DNA from: Globisporangium splendens
Lineage: Eukaryota; Oomycota; Peronosporomycetes; Pythiales; Pythiaceae
Assembly: GCA_006386115.1 (NCBI GenBank)
Contig: VFIW01000057.1
Span: 124,001-188,000 of the forward strand
Direction: 5' to 3'
Length of the DNA stretch: 64,000 bases
The notes beneath the pieces were generated by a model that was given only the letters and a program-made list of their open reading frames with translations, did not search any database and was not told where the DNA came from. Every line of letters starts with the position of its first letter. The first letter of the stretch is position 1. Made by a program: the position numbers and the translations under genes. This document shows, one piece after another, positions 32,166 through 43,968 of this stretch.

Positions 32166-32451
32166 TTGCTTTTGAAGTTTGCGAAGAGTTTGATAATGCA
32201 GGGAGGCTCTCAGACACTTGATGTCAAAGTACTTCAGACTTCATTTCTTGTGGCTAGAGTCGACTTTGGTGACGACTGCAGTCGCCTAAAGTCACGCTTT
32301 AACTTTTGGATGAAGTCGAGTGGGGCTAGAACCGTAGTCATAAAAAGTCAAAATGTTCATTTTGGTCCACAAATATCAACCCCTGCATCGGCATGGCATC
32401 GTCATCTATCGTCTATGAAAGCGTTCTCCTTATATGTTATGATCTCATGGT

Positions 32452-35220
32452 CTACGTACGCGCTGGCTTGGAGGCTGACCACGTGGACGACGTGGTCTTC
32501 ACCTCCTTTTGATCCTGCTCCTCATCCTCGTCATCTGCATCCGCCTGGTCGCGGGCAGGCGTCTTGGCGTTGATCGTGGACGAGCTCGGGTAGCTCACGT
32601 GGGGCGGGTACTCCTGCGTGAGATCGCTGCCGAGATGCTTCTTCCAACGGAACAAGTTCACTCCCGAGTAGAAAAGCGACTTGATGCGCATCTTGAGAAT
32701 TTCCTTGCGGCTCTTCGGGAACGGTGTCGTGTCCAAGCAGATCACGCCAGGCACCGAGAACATGTCACTGTACCCCATGCCGAACACGATCGCGCCGGGT
32801 CCCCACTCCTTCACGTACGACGCGAGTTGCTTCGAGATCAAACGCTTGCTCACGATGTGCGCGCCGTAGTAGTTCTTGGCATCGATCCATCGGATCGGCG
32901 TCCCGTTCACGATCACCGGATCCAGCAACAGCACGTCGGGCGAGATCACGCGGCGGCCATACTTTTCCACTTGCTCCTCACACAAATCCTCTTGGGTCCT
33001 ACAACACAAGTGCACCAAAGTCAGCGCATACTCGAGTATAAAATCACAAATGGGTCTGGTTGCTCATCGTAGCACGTACTTGACACGAATGCCTTGGGAC
33101 TTCAAAAAGTGCTCGATCGTGATTTCGAGCGAGTCGGCGTTATACGGCGGCGTCCCGATAAACGGATCGCTCTTGTGGACGCTGTCGTACTCGATGGCTT
33201 TCTTCAGCTCATACTGGTCCCGCTTGGACAAATTCTCGCTTGGATTGTTCAACGCACGCTGCAAGAAACAACAAATATATCCCATCAGAAAAGGGTGAAC
33301 ATACGAGGCAAAGACCCACATTCAAGCGTGTACCTTCACTTGCACAGTGTTCAACCCACGCTCGCGTAGAATAATGCGCATCAACGACACCGGAGGGTAG
33401 TTGTGCGTCGACGACAACTCGATCAGCGTCTTCCCACCCATGTACTCACTGTTGATCTTGCGGCTGTCGCGTCGAACACGATGCGTGTTCACCAAGAGCG
33501 ACATGCGCTGGAGCTGTTTCCGAAGGTTCAGCGTCATGTTGGCCGTGATCGGCAGCATCTGCAGCAACTCATCAATGCGGTTCACTTGGTGACGCTTGAG
33601 GCGACGGAACGTCTCTTGCTGCAAGATGAGCCCCGCAGCCTGCGTCTCCAGCAACTGCGGGATGGGTTTCACGGGCCACTCCATCACGCGCGGCTTCAAG
33701 TCACCAAACTTGCTCTTGGCGGCCTTGATGTCTTTTGCTGACAGCGCTTCGGACGACGGACCATTGTTGTACACGGACGATTGCATCGACGAGTACACCG
33801 ACGACATGGCAAAGCACGGATCTAAGCCGACAGCACGGACGCCTTCCATGACCGTCAATGCGCGGTCCTTGCGTCCCGTTTCAAGCGACGTCAACGACAA
33901 GATCTCGGGCTCCACACCCGAAAGACGCATTTCCATGAGAATGTCAAAGAACGCGTCCGATCGCCACACGAGCGACGCGCGCAGGAGCCAATGCATGTAC
34001 GTGTGCACTGACACGGGTCGAAGCAAACGCAGATGCTTCAGCACCTTGATCGCGCCATCGAGATACTCCTTGCGGTAACAGATGTCGAGGAAACGGTTGT
34101 AGTCCTTCAACTCGAGCGTCATACCGGCGCGGTCCATCAGCGTCCACAGCTCAATCACCTCTTCAGCGGCGGATGTGGCATCACAGACGTCAAACAGCGC
34201 ACGCAGCGTTTTCTCGTCCACTTTGCGTCCTTGGTTGAGCATATCGCGCACGATGCGGATGCCATCGGCAGGTTTCTTGGCGTCGCAGCACGCAAGCACG
34301 CCAGGGATGAGGAAGTTCTCGTCCAAAAACGGGTTCCCATAGTTCCGGTACAGATCAAACAGCGTGTGACCCTTGATAAACGATTCTCGGCGCAGCTTGT
34401 TGACCAGTGCAGCAATCTCTTCCACTCTCGGCAGTGTTTTCTGAAGCGATTGGATCTCTTTCAACGTCATCGTGATCTTGTCCGTCTGTGCATCTTTTAG
34501 CGACGTCAGTTGCTTTGGAGCATTCGCCGCGGACGCAGCGGCTTCGAGCGTAACTGGTTGTGCATCCTTCTCTTTTTCAGCCACAACAACCGCTGGTGGT
34601 GGGTTTCTCTTCTGCTTCGGGGTGTGAGGGACTGCACGTTCATTCGTTGGCTTGTTGTTATCCGAACTGGAGGTTGGGACCAGCGCCGACACTGCAGCAG
34701 CATTGCCGTTCAGCTTTGCAGATCCCGTCCCATTCGGTCTCTTCGCTGCTCTCGCGAGCGCCGCTTCTTCTTCAGATTGCTTCTGACTCGCGTTGATCGC
34801 TCGAGTAGCTACAGGCGCTGCAACCTGTGCGGCTTTGCCTCCATTAACGCCATTGACACTGTTAACGGCCGCCTCATTGACCGCTCCATTCACAGCACCA
34901 CCGTTCAGCTTGGCCGCGATCGCAGCCGCATGCTGCGAGTTCTTCTTCTTCTGTCGCGCCGAGGACTTTCGCTTCACCTTCGCTGGGACTGGCTTGTGGA
35001 TCACGGCCGCAGACGCCGTCGACGCGCTGCTGCTGTTGAAGCGCACCGCGTGCTGCACGAGCAGCAGCGGCTGACTGTGCGGAAACGCGACGACGCGAGC
35101 GCTACCCAAGTTCAGTGCGGCCGTCGGGACAGCGGACGTCAAGGGAGATGCCGAGGGCCACGCCGCCGGAGCGAGTCTGCGCACGGGGCGCGCCATGCGG
35201 CTCGCGTGCAGCTGCAGCAT
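32452..35220 (-). CDS. PPR-like protein fused to a CDIN1-type (TPD) nuclease domain
   Basis: Three exons, 35220-33334, 33258-33080 and 32998-32452, with phases 0 and 2 (AAG|GTACA, CAA|GTACGT), 870 aa. The N-terminus is Arg/Ser/Ala-rich without early acids, like a mitochondrial targeting signal. A Lys/Ala-rich linker follows. Residues about 265-470 are helical PPR-like repeats (FLIPGVLACCDAKKPADGIR, KDYNRFLDICYRKEYLDGAI). The C-terminal third, about 550-820, resembles CDAN1-interacting nuclease 1 (C15orf41): a helical lead, YNADSLEITIEHFLKSQGI, ISPDVLLLDP, IRWIDAKNYYG, and GPGAIVFGMGYSD. The family TPD motif reads SPD here; the acidic and Lys residues of a PD-(D/E)xK-like core (D-x-K in WIDAKN) are kept. 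A role in mitochondrial RNA or DNA processing is inference. Confidence 0.75.
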
Positions 35221-35709
35221 CCTGCGTCAGTTCGTGGGCGAATCTCCTTCTGCTCTGCTCCACCCGCGTCAGCCTGTTTCTCGCGTTTCTGTTTCGCAGT
35301 GTGCGAGACGCTCCAAATACAGGACTCCCTACCGGTACGATACCAGTGTTAGATGGAGTATACCGGTTTCTGACAAAGGAGTTTCAGACAGATGGCTACA
35401 TTTTTATATCAAAACGACATGGATTGGTATTTATGTGAAGTGCATGCGTGCGTGTGTGGTCGCAATTGCAAGTATAGAATGTGCGTTCGCTATTTGCATT
35501 GGAACCAAGCGACGTGCTCCACCATCCAGAGACGTTCGACTTATTTGCGTTGCGCTAGGCTTCAGTTAAGCAGCAGTTCAGCGCCGGTGCTCACTCGTCT
35601 GCCATTCACGAATTGCCATCGTCCTGCATCAATCTCTCTTCCTCTAAGCTCTGATTCAAGCTTCACCCTTCTCCGAAAAATACGTTTCTCTGCTGTGACG
35701 GTTGTCGGA
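35221..35709. other. Divergent intergenic region
   Basis: About 490 bp between divergent genes. The open frame upstream of 35710 is treated as leader. No clear initiator seen. Confidence 0.4.
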
Positions 35710-36312
35710 ATGGGTGGAGGACGCGGACGTACCGCGTACGCGTATCGCGATCTGGACGAAGAAGTGTTCTACCCTCGCGCGGACCACGACTACCAGAGCC
35801 AGGAGTCCCCAGTGCCCGAGTGCAACGCCCAATGCGCGCCTCAAAAGTCCGAGTCCGCCATTCTACGCAGCCACTTCAATAAAACGCGGTCCAAGCGACG
35901 ACGAGTGCTTTTTGCCGCTGGCACCTTGCTTCTCGTTGGAAGCTCGGCGCTGTTAATCGCAGCGAAATCCATGGAGCCGCCACAGTTCAAGTCGGCGCTC
36001 GAGCTTGCGATCTCAGCTCCCTATGGTGCACTTCGTGGGAGCGGTGATGTGAAGGCGAGTCGGAACACTCCATATAAAGGGGAGCTAGACACTTTGGAGC
36101 TCCCCAGCGCAAATTCTCCAAACGTGGGCGACCCGGACCCGAACGACGACCGAGTGCTGAACGATGGCACCACTATGGGCTTAGACGAATTGGGAATGGC
36201 AAGCAAAGAGGAGGATTTCTACTCCTATGAAGGAGAGGATCGCTGGAATGGACCGAATGGGTTCATCGATAACGAGAAGGAAGCTGCAGCAGAGCCTCCA
36301 AACAGTGCTTAG
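35710..36312 (+). CDS. Orphan single-pass membrane protein
   Basis: Single exon, 200 aa. A 75-residue N-terminal part with Tyr, Arg and acidic residues and a basic cluster (NKTRSKRRR) precedes one hydrophobic helix (VLFAAGTLLLVGSSALLIAA). The C-terminal 110 residues are acidic, with many Asp/Glu/Pro/Asn. Basic residues before the helix predict a type II topology (tail outside or lumenal). I recognise no family. A longer upstream in-frame extension exists to 35392, but the ATG at 35710 starts a more typical protein. Confidence 0.65.
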   Translation: MGGGRGRTAYAYRDLDEEVFYPRADHDYQSQESPVPECNAQCAPQKSESAILRSHFNKTRSKRRRVLFAAGTLLLVGSSALLIAAKSMEPPQFKSALELAISAPYGALRGSGDVKASRNTPYKGELDTLELPSANSPNVGDPDPNDDRVLNDGTTMGLDELGMASKEEDFYSYEGEDRWNGPNGFIDNEKEAAAEPPNSA

Positions 36313-36429
36313 CAAATGAAAAATGAACAACAAATTGTATTGGATGCTAGATTATGTTTAATTTATTCTTGATTGTATTTGTTGCGAGTTGAAATCTATC
36401 GCTTGGAAAAAAGAACATGCTTCAGAAGA

Positions 36430-38946
36430 TCACGAACGCACTTCTTTCACTGTCATCACGCGCTTGTAGCCGCTCGGAATCTCGAAAAGACTCGGGTCCA
36501 CATTGTCAGAGAGCGTGATTTTCTGGAACGTGTACGCGATGCGAACCGTAAACATCATCGGCAGTTCGAACTTCACAGGGAACCCTGGCGGCAATTTCTA
36601 CATTCACGCGAAAAAAAAGAAGACAGCAAGCAACAGTTAGCACCACCCGAGCTGCAAAGAAGTTCACGCGCATAGTTTATGTACGAACCATTTGGAAGAA
36701 ATCCTCCAGATTTTGCACATGCTCGCCAGTGTGCGACAAAAACTGGATCACGGGAAGAAAGTCATTCAACTCGAACGGAAATTTGTCTGCCATGAGCACT
36801 TTTGCCTCAAACTCTTTGCTGAGACGCCGCGTTTCCGGTAGAACCGTCAAACTACGGAACGTGTTGCGCTGTCCGCTGCTCGCGATCGCATCGTTCTCAT
36901 TCTGGTCTGCTGCATGGCTGTTGTGCCGCTTCTTCTGAGGCTTCGACAGCTTGAACAGCGACGACATCTTGGCGCTCGCCGACATTTTCTCATCACCTGC
37001 TGAAGCGCTCGGTTCTTGCGACGGACCGCCAAAGTAATCGTGGAAAGACGTTGTCACCGTGAGTGGATTTGGGATATGGTCCAGACGCAGGAACTCCTGA
37101 CATTTTTCAGCGTCGCTTGGCTCGTTCATGACTTCATCAAACACGCTGTCAGTCTGATTCCCTTTGCCTTCGTCGTCGTCGTCATTATCTTGCTCTTCGA
37201 CAGTTGTGGACAGGCGACGTTCGCCGCCGATGCGACCGCCAGCATTGGAAGGAGCCGGGAGCCCAACGGCGGGGCGAATGTGCGCGACATCGTACATGAT
37301 CTTGATGCCATTCATGTCTAGTGAAAAGTTCTTTTGCGTGTTCAACCACATAAGCACGAAGCTGCCATTGAAATCCGCTTCGAAAGCACCGGCGACGGCA
37401 ATGTTCTTGACACCGTCGGTTTTGCACACAGGAAGTTTCTGATCGTCGTAAAAGTACGTTGCCGTGAAGCAGAAGTCTCTACTCTTCGAGATGAAGTTCC
37501 ATTTGATCGTATCACCAGCGCACACATCGAGATGCATCTCCACTTTCTTGCCTTTCGGCAGTTTCAGGGACGTTTGGCTGTCGTTGGCCGAGTCTGTGGA
37601 CGAACGCTTCCCGCCATTCTCTTCCATTGACGTCGAGCCCAACGTGCTGCTTCGTCGCCGAGGATCGTTTGGCTCCAGACTGTTCGTTCGCTCTCGCTCC
37701 AGTTCCTTCAGATCGTCGTCGCTGTCAAAGTTCGTGTTGCGCATGCTCTTTTGCTTTTTCTTCTTCTTCTTGGTGGCTTTGGAGGAATGGATGGAGATGT
37801 GGTCGACGAATTTCTGAATCTCTTGCAGCGGAACGCTTCCCTCGTTCTTAGGGTCGTCCAGCACCTCCTTTAGCTTGCGTTGGGATTTCACCACAGGTCG
37901 AAATTGTGCCGAGACGGTGAAGTTCTCCATGCGATATTTCGTGCCAGTCCACGGACAGAAGCCGCGCTTCTTTTGCTTGATCGTCGTCACGTCCTTGCGC
38001 TTGCGGAAGGTCATCTTGGAGGTGTCCATAGACGACGACGAGAGCGGTGTCGTGAGCAACACTTGGAGTCCCAAGTCCATGTTCGTCACTGTCGAGTTCC
38101 GCAGCGCGGCCGACACGTCGTAGAATGTTTCGCCTTCGTGGTCGACGATAACAGCGTGGCCTGGGCGTTCGCTGTGTCGACCCATAAACATGTGCGACAT
38201 CTTGCCGCGCTTCCATTTGACGCCATCGAGGCCCTTGAGCTCCGTGTCACAGCGCAATTGGGAGCCGCGCTTCCAGATGCGGATCGTGTCCGACGGCAGG
38301 ATCTTCGACACCATCGGCACCCACGAGTGCGCTTCCAGAAAGATCTCGGCCTCGAAGTCGGGGAGATTCTCCAACGCGCGGAAAAAGGATTCCTGGCGCG
38401 CTTGCACGAGGTCCCAGAGCTGCTTCTCTCCTACAATAGAGTCAGCGATGAGTGTGAATATAACGTAAATACAGATATCGTACGATGACGTTCAAACAGC
38501 GTTATCATACCTCGCAGAAACACTTGCGCGAGCAGGAATTCATCGTCGCAGAGTGTAGTGTCATGGACGCAACTCCAGCCGTCGGTATTGCGCGACGTGA
38601 CGCTCGCATCGTATTCCTGGAAAATTACATTATCATGCGTATCACTTGAGTCATACGCAATACAGCGTGCAATTAAAGCAACAACAAGCACACGTACGAG
38701 TAGCAGTTGCACGATCGCTCGTTGTGCGGGTTGCGCGAGTCGAACCGCGAGGTGGAGCGCGGAGTTGCCATTCTTGTCTTTGGTCTCCAGCACGCACTTC
38801 AACGGGGACATCGCCAGCGCGTCGTTGCTACTGCCATTGCTGTTATTGTCGGCGCTGCTCGCGTCCTGGAGAATGCGGCGCGCCGCGTCGACGTTGCCTT
38901 CCCAGATCGCCACATGGAGCGGCGGCACGTCGCCGAGCACACCCAT
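36430..38946 (-). CDS. ANKRD13-family protein with a GOLD-domain insertion
   Basis: Four exons, 38946-38698, 38616-38511, 38430-36689 and 36597-36430; phases 0, 1, 0; 754 aa. Residues 1-120 are ankyrin repeats (PPLHVAIWEGNVDAARRIL, NGNSALHLAVR). Next is the ANKRD13 first half: EAHSWVPMVSKILPSDTIRIWKRG, LRCDTELKG, KWKRGK. About residues 415-500 form a GOLD-like beta domain (GDTIKWNFISKSRDFCFTATYF to NFSLDMNGIKIMYDV). The C-terminal ANKRD13 block returns at about 660 (FEAKVLMADKFPFELNDFLPVI) and KLPPGFPVKFELP. Animal ANKRD13 proteins bind ubiquitin chains and act at endosomes or as receptor chaperones. The GOLD domain, usual in Golgi/lipid traffic proteins, suggests a membrane-traffic role. No UIM motifs seen. 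Confidence 0.82.
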
Positions 38947-39027
38947 TTGCCTTGCTGGTGAGTCGGATTATCCCGAAATGCGAGAGCTCTTCTACAGTCA
39001 TAAACAGCTCATTTGCATCTCTAGGTT

Positions 39028-39030
<3 letters not shown>

Positions 39031-39062
<32 letters not shown>
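39031..39062. repeat. (CT)n microsatellite
   Basis: An uninterrupted run of about 16 CT units, seen directly, in a divergent intergenic region. Confidence 0.95.
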
Positions 39063-39066
<4 letters not shown>

Positions 39067-39346
39067 CGTTCTCTGAATATATCAGATCCGGTGTCGACCA
39101 ATCGGGTTAGTAGAAAGATCTCCAGTTTAACCTAGAAAACTGTGATGTAAAAATCCAGTACGGCGCTTTATTCAAGTATTGTACGGTGTTGTTGTGAATG
39201 GGTTTTATCGTCTCGGGTGATTGGGTAAACGTCTATTGGGTGAATGCTTTTTGCTTGCGCGCCAAAAAGCTCTGCGCACTTTTGGCGCGGAGACAAGCAG
39301 GTCAAATCTGCTTGCGAGCACTCGCGAAGCACACACACACAGCCCC

Positions 39347-39369
39347 GCTCTCTCTCTCTCTCTCTCTCT
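39347..39369. repeat. (CT)n microsatellite near start of the Claspin-like gene
   Basis: About 11 CT units ending 34 bp before the ATG at 39404; a pyrimidine tract of this kind may be in the leader or core promoter. Confidence 0.9.
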
Positions 39370-39403
39370 AGACACGCACGACAGCACAGAGCTAATTGGC
39401 ACG

Positions 39404-42075
39404 ATGAGCCGCGAGGAGTTGGCACTGGAGACGCAGCTCCTGCTGCAGGAGGTCTCGCAGGTCACGCAGTACCACCAGACAGACGCCATCCTGGACGAAG
39501 CCACCGCGACGGCGGCACCCGTGTCGCAGTACGAAGAAGCCAAGCAGGCGCTGCTCGAGAAGCTCAAGAAGAAGAAAGAGCAGAAGCGTCAGCAAATGCA
39601 GCAGGTGAACCAGAAGCGATACGGCATTGCACCTCCCGGAGCAGTCAACACCAGCATTAGTACCGATGCTGCTGACCAGCAGCCTCGTGCTGGAGGTACA
39701 AAGGTGAGCCCGGTGAAGCAGCGCAGCATGATGAAGCTGCCGATCGCGGCGAACACAGGCGTCGCCTCACGCAAGAAGAAGGATCTGCTGACAAAGCTGC
39801 GCACTCAAGCGATTCAACAAGGTATGTGTTGCACTGTGTGTGATCGTTATGTTTCGTGTGGGTCTTCTTATTAAATTGTCTTTGTGAATGTCTTCAGGCT
39901 CGCAAGAGATGGCCAAGCTGTTTGGTTACTCTTCGTACGAAGAGCAAATTAAGCATTTGAACAAGATCGAAAAGCAGAAGATCCTGCAGAACGAGTTGAT
40001 GGAGCAGCAAAGTAAGGCTGAAGGGGAGAAGGAGTTGGTCGTGTCGGATGACCTCACGATTTTGGATGATGATGAGGAGCAGCAGGGAGAAGAAGCCGAA
40101 GGAGAAGAGGCTAGGGATACGCAAGACACGAATGCTGAAGCCGACGCTCAGATCGCGACTGAGACGGAGTCAGAACTGAAGACCATGGTGAATACAGACA
40201 GATCGATGAGTGTGGAGATTATCGACAACAGTATGGAGGTGGATGCAGATTCTACTGAGTCAACGGACGTCGAGGCTACTTCACAGAGCGTAGAAGCTAC
40301 GACAGAAACAGCATCGGCACCCGTGTCGAAGACTGGTGCTCCAAAGCCAGTCGTGAAGCGAAGAAATCAAATTGATGATGACGACGAGGAGGACGATGGA
40401 AACGAAGCCGATAGTGAGCAGGACGATAAAGACGCAGACGGCGATGACAATGACGACATGGATGAGGATGACGCGAACGTGAGCGCTTCAGCCCCAAAGA
40501 AAGACAAGGCTGCTGGGTACCGCCGTCTCCTGCAGGCTGAAGCCCTGCAAAACCGACATAGAAGACGTCTGAAACAAACGGGCGATTTCGTGGAAGCAGA
40601 AGCTGAGGAAGACGAAGAGGAAGATGTCCTGAAAATCGGTGGGCTGGGTGATTTCGGTTTTGGAGTTCCCCAGGCAAAGACACAGGAGTCTAAGGAGGCA
40701 GAAGAAGAGCGAAATGCGCTGAAGCTTCGCGAAGATGACCTTGAGGGCATTGTCGATGAGCTCTCGGACGATGAACGCGAGCAAGCGCAGGATCTAGAAG
40801 AGATTTTCCGCAAGGAGCTTGAAGATCAGGATCGGCAACAAGTGAAGGAGGTGATGCGAAATGTGAAGGAAGGTTTTGGACGCAACCGTCGCGCTTTCTC
40901 AGCGGGGCTTCACATGGGCTCAGAGGCTCGTGGTCGTTTCAATCTCGATGAACTCGTTGCTGCGGATGGTAAAGTGGAAGCTGCCCGACTTGGGTTGCTC
41001 GAGTCGGATGAAGAGCTCAGTGATGCTGACGACGCTTCTGGTCGCAAGAAGAAGAAAGGAGGTGAAGACGATGAAGAAGGCGAGGGCAATGAAGAGGATG
41101 ATGACGAAGAAGCTGAAATGGAGCGCATGCTTCGTGAACGATATTTAAACCAGCCTAAGATCTATATGACCTCATCGGAGTCCGAAGAGGAAGAGGAGTG
41201 TGATGCTCTGAACGGCAATGGACCGGGAGCCGATGAAAATGAAGTCGAATCTGACGAAGAGCGTGAGCGGCAGCAAATGAAGCTCTTCTCTGAGCGCGCA
41301 CGAATCAACCGTCGTATGCAGCGAATGAAGGACGTGCAGCGCCAGGTTGCGCTCGACGAAGCCGAAGGAGACTCTTCCCAGAAAAGTGCTGCAGCAGTTC
41401 CAAACCTTTTGCTGGAAGAAGACGAGGACTCGCAAGAGGTATGCATAGTCTTATTGTTAACCTATCTATTTGCCTGTGTATGGAAAGTGAGTTCTTTTGT
41501 ATTGCTGTTGCTGTAGCTGATGAAATTGCTCAACCGAACCGATGTTGCAAAATCCACCAGCAAAGCAAGTGACGTTCGCAAGAATGCGGCTGCTGGTCCA
41601 ATGCGACCACGATTGGGTCGCTTTAATTCTTTTGGTGTGGCTGCTTCCTCTCGATCAACATCGTCCTTTAGCCGAGTGGCAGGCAACGTGAAGATGTTCA
41701 ACACCAACTCTGTACGTACTTTATCTGCAGGGCTTCTGATCTTTCATTGCAGCGATGTGCAGTAATTGCTCACTTTGTGTTGTACAGGCCGCATCTTCTT
41801 CATCTGCAAAAGGATTCGTATTCACTTCGTTTAGCTCTGAAAAGCTTGATCAAGGCGACGAGAACATGGTTCCGAACGATAATGAAGAGCCGCTGTCGCA
41901 GTCCAGCAGCAGCCACGCAGCGCTCGCAAAAAGCAAAAGCTGGAGTGCGTCGTCGAGTGCCAAGGCAAAGCGCAGCGCTCCTTCCTCATCACACGGCGCA
42001 AAGGGGGCAGCAGCAAACAAGAAGCAGCGCAAGAGCGACTTCTTCTCCGTGCTGTCGTCGTACCAAGTCAATTGA
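39404..42075 (+). CDS. Acidic nuclear protein, Claspin/Mrc1-like
   Basis: Four exons, 39404-39821, 39898-41438, 41517-41711 and 41788-42075, with consistent phases (1, 0, 0), 813 aa. It is rich in Asp/Glu/Ser/Gln with coiled-coil stretches (LLEKLKKKKEQKRQQMQQ). The middle has FVEAEAEEDEEEDVLKIGGLGDFGFG, DLEGIVDELSDDEREQAQDLEEIFRKE and GRFNLDELVAADGK, followed by very acidic runs. The C-terminus has GFVFTSFSS and KKQRKSDFFSVLSSYQ. The acid-rich MRC1-like block followed by helix-acid-helix segments is how Claspin/Mrc1 replication-checkpoint mediators look. SQ/TQ sites are present but not strongly clustered. The assignment is by pattern only; another acidic nuclear factor is possible. Confidence 0.6.
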
Positions 42076-42394
42076 GTCCGTGTACCCATGTAGAAACGTA
42101 GCCGTTTATTCGATTTAACATTTGTATTTCTAATTCTAACATTTCTAATTGTGTCGTGACTCACGTTGGACATCCGCTGAGATGGGGTAGGGGAAGTGTA
42201 TCAAGAGGTTAGGCGTAGAGGATGCCACTTTTGCCCAATCAGCGCAAGCGTTCAGTCCTTGTTCGCCTGCAGAACACCTCTGTCTCTCCTCGGTCCATAG
42301 TGGATTTCATACAAAGAGCAAAGCACCGTATTGCGCCATGCCTGTGATCGACCCAGCACCGCAAAGAGCACATTAGAAGAAATCAAAACGGAGG
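42076..42394. other. Intergenic region, no gene recognised
   Basis: About 320 bp between the Claspin-like gene and the right membrane-protein cluster. Nothing recognised. Confidence 0.4.
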
Positions 42395-43677
42395 ATGTCG
42401 GCGCCACCTTCGTCCGCGTCCTCCATGGCGGCGGCGTCGACTGAGCAGACCGAGCAGAGCGCGGCCACGAGCAGCAGCAGCAGCAAGAACTCCACAGAGA
42501 GCATGGACAGCAGCGGTGCCGCAGAAAGCGGGTCTGCGGCAGGCAGCAGCAGCTCCGTTGAGCAGCCGCGCGTGGGCGGCCAATCGATCCGCATCGGAGA
42601 CAAGGACCGCGACTCGAGCGGCGACTCGTGCTCGTTCTACGCGCTGGAGACTGGCGCCAAGTGCCGCAAGGCGCGCACATGCTACGACTGCTTAAACACG
42701 GCTGTGAGCGGCGCGCAGGGGGTACGTTATATCAGAGGTTTCTGCATAGGAACGTCTGTTCTTATTGGCATGCAACCGAAGAATGCTAATACTCGTGAAA
42801 ACAACGCTCTTATTTATTCGTGTAGGGCTGCGTGCTGACGCCGCAAGGCTTTTGCCAGACAATGGACCGGTACGACTACAACTCGGATTTCCGGCGCAAT
42901 TTCACGAACGTCTCGATCGCGAACTCGTGGTACAATTTCTATCCATCCATCAATTCGACGTACTGCCGGCCAAACGACGCAGCATGTGTGCGCTGCCGAC
43001 AAATCGCCGGAAGCGAGACGACGCTCTTGCAGCTGAACAGCACAGCGAACGTGAACAGCACAAACACCGAGGAATCGCGGCAGTTTTGCCGAGGCGTCGA
43101 CGGCTGCGTGTGCGTCGTGGCGTGTGAGTACTCCATGTGGAACACCACGGTGGCTGAGGACTGCCCCAACGAAGCGTACGTCCCGACTGAAGTCGAGGGA
43201 TACCGCACGTACTTTCCACTATTTATGATCTTGCAGATGGTGCTTCTTGGGACGCTGTTGTACCGACGACGAGTTGTCTTGCGCAACCGGAATCGATCGA
43301 GAGCGGTTCCTGCAGGTCCGTACAACGACGTGCGCGCTATTTCGTCGCCTTCGAACCGCCTTCGACTCAGCGCATGGACAGCAGGACGGCAGCAGCAGAT
43401 CCAGCGCGAGAAAAATCCGCGAGGGTATCTGCATCTCGATACTCCGCGCGGGATTCAACTCGCAGAAGAAGGTCAACAAGCGCCATCCGACACAGAAGCC
43501 CAGGGTTTGCGATCTGAGGGTGTAGGGTCGACCGGTGACAATACAGAAACTTGCGATCGCGATGTAGAGGGATCTGCACTAGCCATACTCGAAGAGCCGG
43601 AGAGTGGCGATGAAGCCGTGGCTGGTGATGAAACTGATGCAATCAGCCCGAAGGCGGAGAAGTCAGAACGAGCGTGA
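42395..43677 (+). CDS. Cysteine-rich membrane protein family member 9
   Basis: Two exons, 42395-42721 and 42826-43677, phase 0 (CAGGGG|GTACG, GTGTAG|GGC), 392 aa. Ser-rich N-terminus, CSFYALETGAKCRKARTCYDCLN, CVLTPQGFC, NFYPSINSTYC, CVRC, CRGVDGCVCVVACE, a membrane segment around FPLFMILQMVLLGTLLY followed by RRRVVLRNRNRSR, then PAGPYN, LRLSAWTAGRQQQI and a long acidic tail. The tail motif is shifted (LRLSAW for LSLAGW), as in members 10 and 11, so the right cluster is a distinct subgroup. It keeps the first family intron and lacks the second. Opposite strand to the left cluster. Confidence 0.83.
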
Positions 43678-43968
43678 ACCCTCTGCGGCTAATTGGGAGT
43701 CGTAGTGAGAAGGTGTCCAGTATTTAAGATGCACAGTTATGGTCAGGAATCCTGACAATCTATATCCTGAGTCAGGATGTAGAAAAGAACCATAGCCGGT
43801 TAGTTTTGTCGAAAGCAAGAAAAAAACGCGCGAAATGACAAGAAAACATGGGATGTAGCATCACAATATACAAAAAGACTTGATGCAAACTATATATGCT
43901 GTCGTCTTCAAGCACGTTCTCCAAGACGTTCGTTCTTCCTTCGACCAGCGTAGCTCAGACTCTTCGCT
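43678..43968. other. 3' region with two small palindromes
   Basis: About 290 bp. Near-perfect inverted repeats lie at 43742-43756 (GTCAGGA-A-TCCTGAC) and 43765-43777 (TCCTGA-G-TCAGGA), both using the same TCAGGA arm. No gene recognised. Confidence 0.5.

Larger units (their letters stand above)
38947..39403. other. Divergent promoter region with two CT tracts
   Basis: About 455 bp between the ANKRD13-type gene and the Claspin-like gene. It has a (CT)16 run near 39031-39062 and a second CT run at 39347-39369 just before the plus-strand start. Nothing coding is recognised. Confidence 0.5.
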
